DNA of 6,988 nt from a candidate division TA06 bacterium (GTDB lineage: Bacteria; Hydrothermota; DG-26; E44-bin18; JADFOU01). The position numbers and the translations under genes are program-made. The stretch's first letter is position 1. Each line of letters opens with the position of its first letter. The notes below the pieces were generated by a model. That model saw only the letters and a list, made by a program, of their open reading frames with translations, did no database searches and was not told the origin of the DNA. The stretch spans positions 1-6,988 of the forward strand of contig JADFOU010000109.1 in assembly GCA_022562655.1 (NCBI GenBank). The letters run 5' to 3'. Positions 6,401 to 6,988 of the stretch are shown here, piece after piece.

Positions 6401-6701
6401 CTATGAGGATTGGAAACGGAAGGGGAAGATGAAGACCTTAGCCGATCTGAAAGAAGCGGTCATGCACGGAGCGGTGAAGCGTGTCCGACCCAAGATGATG
6501 ACCGTCGCATGTCTTGTCATGGGATTACTCCCCATTATGTGGGCGGGTGCCCATGAAGCGGGAGCGGATGTGATGAAGCGGATCGCCGCTCCTATGATCG
6601 GAGGGATCTTCACCTCCTTCATCATGGAGCTCCTCATCTACCCTGCCATCTATGTGGTGTGGAGGAAGAGGGGATTGAGCGGAGATGAAGGAGAAGAATG
6701 A
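3417..6701 (+). CDS. cusA: CusA-type heavy-metal RND efflux pump, predicted Cu(I)/Ag(I)
   Basis: This 1094-aa inner-membrane proton antiporter should act as a trimer that drives metal export through the adaptor and channel. Layout: TM1 about 12-32, large periplasmic loop 33-340, TM2-TM6 about 341-500, TM7 about 554-573, second periplasmic loop 574-912, TM8-TM12 about 914-1082. Proton-relay residues matching E. coli CusA D405, E939 and K984 are present as Asp406 (GAMVDAAVIMVEN), Glu983 (GVDAETGVVM) and Lys1026 (RVRPKMMTV). The metal-site triad M573/M623/M672 matches Met590 (LNEGDILYMPTTLPG), Met640 (PAPLSMVETT) and Met716 (RIDMLTTGI). Relay methionines 392, 404, 411, 482, 497 and 1053 match CusA positions in or near the membrane; the partner of M271 (M755 in CusA) is Asn799. 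Alignment is from memory. It is about 47 residues longer than E. coli CusA, mainly from a longer TM6-TM7 linker and a Trp-rich insertion near 655-683. Start ATG 3417 has a good Shine-Dalgarno. A Cu/Ag substrate fits better than Zn/Co/Cd because of the intact Met triad. Confidence 0.95.
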   Translation: MIEKVIEWSVKNRFFVFLGTVSAIALGLWSLYNIPLDAIPDLSDVQVIVFTEWPGRSPDLMEDQITYPIVTSMIAAPKVSVVRGYSFFGLSFVYVIFEDGTDIYWARSRILEYLSKITGNLPPGVNPVLGPDATGVGWVFEYALIDTSGQHDLAELRTFQDWYLRYWLESVPGVSEVASVGGFVKQYQVNIDPDALAAYNIPLKHVIMSIQRSNNDVGGRVIEMAETEYMVRGRGYIKSLEDVENVPIGLNPNTGTPVLVKDIARVQFGPDMRRGAAEFNGMGEVVGGIVVMRYGENALKVIDRIKAKLEEVKPAFPPGVEIVTTYDRSGLIHRSIKTLARKLFEEMLIVSLVIIFFLWHFRSALVPILTLPIAALLSFVPMISMNLTSNVMSLGGIAIAIGAMVDAAVIMVENGHKRLEEWERGGKKGDRSEVLLHATQEVGRPLFFSLLVIAVSFMPIFALEAQEGRLFKPLAFTKNFSMLFAALLAITLVPVLMQIFVKPGRNRRFGPKFLSRPLNFLIAGTIHHEDRHPVSQFLFRTYEPVLERILRWRKTAIIVSGLIVLSAIPVYLRLGSEFMPPLNEGDILYMPTTLPGISIETARQWLQVQDKILKSFPEVETVFGKIGRARTPTDPAPLSMVETTVHLKPHEEWPPIHHERWYSSWAPSWLKPLFALLWPEEKPRTWEELINAMDRKMRFPGTTNAWTMPIKTRIDMLTTGIRTPIGIKVYGPDLKIIQEIGEHIEGILPQIEGTRSVYADRVTGGYFLDFNIRREEAARYGLTVGDVEDVIETAVGGKNISVTIEGRERYPINVRYARELRDNPEKLKRILVATPTGAQIPMGQLAEIRLTTGAPVIKNENGMLTGWIYVDLTGRDIGSYVKEAKTLIRKEVELPPGYYLGWSGQFEYMERAMKRLTFVLPFTLFIIFVLLYINTRSVIKTGIVLLAVPFSLVGAVWFLYLLGYNMSIAVWVGMIALAGVDAETGVVMLLYLDLAYEDWKRKGKMKTLADLKEAVMHGAVKRVRPKMMTVACLVMGLLPIMWAGAHEAGADVMKRIAAPMIGGIFTSFIMELLIYPAIYVVWRKRGLSGDEGEE

Positions 6702-6746
6702 AAGCGGTAAAATGACAGTTGCAGAAGTCACCGACGCTGCCAACTC

Positions 6747-6766
6747 CCTGCCTGCCGGCAGGCAGG
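6747..6766. repeat. Perfect 20-bp GC palindrome
   Basis: CCTGCCTGCCGGCAGGCAGG is its own reverse complement. It lies 45 bases after the pump stop codon. Palindromes of this sequence are, as I recall, widespread REP-like elements in environmental bacterial genomes and give rise to spurious frames reading LPAGRQ. It could protect the 3' end of the operon mRNA, but there is no T-run for a Rho-independent terminator. GGCAGGCAGGCG (6757-6768) recurs at 497-508, where coding sequence explains it. Confidence 0.85.
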
Positions 6767-6768
6767 CG

Positions 6769-6847
6769 CCGAAGCGGCTGCGAAGGCCGGGCCAAAGCTT
6801 CGGTCTCCGACGTGCCAAAGCCACTTTGGCGACGGCACGCGACGGAG
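6769..6847. repeat. GC-rich multi-hairpin segment after the pump gene
   Basis: Just after the 20-bp palindrome, CCGAAGC (6769-6775) pairs with GCTTCGG (6797-6803). The next part forms a larger imperfect hairpin, CTCCG (6805-6809) with CGGAG (6843-6847) and CGTGCC (6811-6816) with GGCACG (6834-6839). A competing 7-bp stem, GCCAAAG-CCA-CTTTGGC, lies at 6814-6830. Neighbouring hairpins in GC-rich DNA bounded by AT-rich sequence suggest a mobile or dispersed repeat block. No T-tract follows, so a classical terminator is not supported, though a structural 3' barrier is possible. Confidence 0.6.
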
Positions 6848-6885
6848 CGCACTCAGCAGTGGCAGTTACAATCAATAATTTATCA

Positions 6886-6937
6886 CTTTGTGTCTTTGTG
6901 GTGAATAAATATTTTGTGTTCTCTGCGTTCTACGGTG
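6886..6937. repeat. Degenerate CTTTGTG-type dispersed repeat
   Basis: Two related units are visible: CTTTGTGTCTTTGTGGTG (6886-6903) and a diverged copy at 6913-6937 beginning TTTGTGTTCTCTGCGTTC and ending ACGGTG. I recall tracts reading like 'TTTGTGTCTTTGTGGTGAA...CTCTGCGT' as common intergenic repeats in several uncultured bacterial lineages. It encodes nothing recognisable here and sits between the hairpin block and the next ribosome-site-like sequence. Confidence 0.6.
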
Positions 6938-6964
6938 CAATAAAAATCTGCTGACGAAGGAGGA

Positions 6965-6988
6965 ATGAATAAAAAACCACGAGATTCC
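6965..6988 (+). CDS. Possible start of a next gene, cut by the window edge
   Basis: A strong Shine-Dalgarno, AAGGAGG, at 6957-6963 is followed by ATG at 6965 and an open frame, MNKKPRDS, to the end of the window. The distance of only one base between the two is poor for translation, and eight codons cannot identify a protein. The perfect Shine-Dalgarno and lysine-rich N-terminus are the only support. Confidence 0.25.

Noticed and set aside
6814..6830. Rho-independent terminator at the GCCAAAG/CTTTGGC hairpin
   Set aside because: The stem is good but is followed by GACGG rather than a T-run on the + strand, and no T-run follows on the other strand either.
6685..6954. 89-codon plus-strand frame over the end of the pump gene and the repeat block
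   Set aside because: Its sequence includes SLPAGRQ, a known product of translating this GC palindrome, and it covers several unrelated repeats; not a gene.
1..6988. tRNA, rRNA, transposase or metal-sensing regulator gene
   Set aside because: No frame or RNA signature on either strand supports any of these in the window.

Overview
The core of this window is a three-gene heavy-metal efflux operon on the + strand. It encodes an outer-membrane factor of the TolC/OEP type (539..1795), a lipoprotein periplasmic adaptor with an N-terminal Cys/His metal-binding domain (1990..3261), and a CusA/CzcA-type RND pump (3417..6701). The pump keeps the three periplasmic methionines that define Cu(I)/Ag(I) pumps such as Escherichia coli CusA, so the best reading is a CusCBA-like copper/silver exporter. 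It would capture metal in the periplasm and push it across the outer membrane using the proton gradient. The set implies a Gram-negative cell envelope. The host phylum cannot be fixed from the sequence. An uncultured bacterium known from metagenomes is likely, because the spacers are full of short palindromic and tandem repeats and the left edge is a mosaic of unrelated gene pieces.

Left edge (1..~520): this is not ordinary flanking DNA. An AT-rich stretch carries a 51-codon minus-strand reading frame (19..174). A minus-strand piece of a DoxX-family membrane protein follows (197..~395). A GC-rich plus-strand piece of a planctomycete-type DUF1549 cytochrome-like protein comes next (382..516), with a CxxxxCH haem-type motif. 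The two gene pieces overlap on opposite strands by about 14 bases, and the second stops about 20 bases before the efflux operon begins. This is either a rearranged stretch of genome or a chimeric assembly. In either case no native promoter for the operon can be seen.

Operon spacers: the gaps between the genes are long for a tripartite efflux operon (194 and 155 bases), and each holds a different repeat family. The first has a 62-base double-hairpin palindrome (1872..1933). The second has heptamer tandem repeats (3270..3327) and a small hairpin next to the pump's ribosome binding site. All three genes have good Shine-Dalgarno sequences, so each can start translation on its own.

Right edge (6702..6988): the pump gene is followed by a perfect 20-bp GC palindrome, a large imperfect hairpin and a degenerate CTTTGTG-type repeat. 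A strong Shine-Dalgarno then sits next to a possible start codon whose gene would run off the window. No RNA gene, CRISPR array, transposase or metal-responsive regulator is visible. I see no wholly new system: the efflux machine is a recognisable type, and the unusual parts are the mosaic left edge, the repeat-filled spacers and some details of the pump and adaptor.
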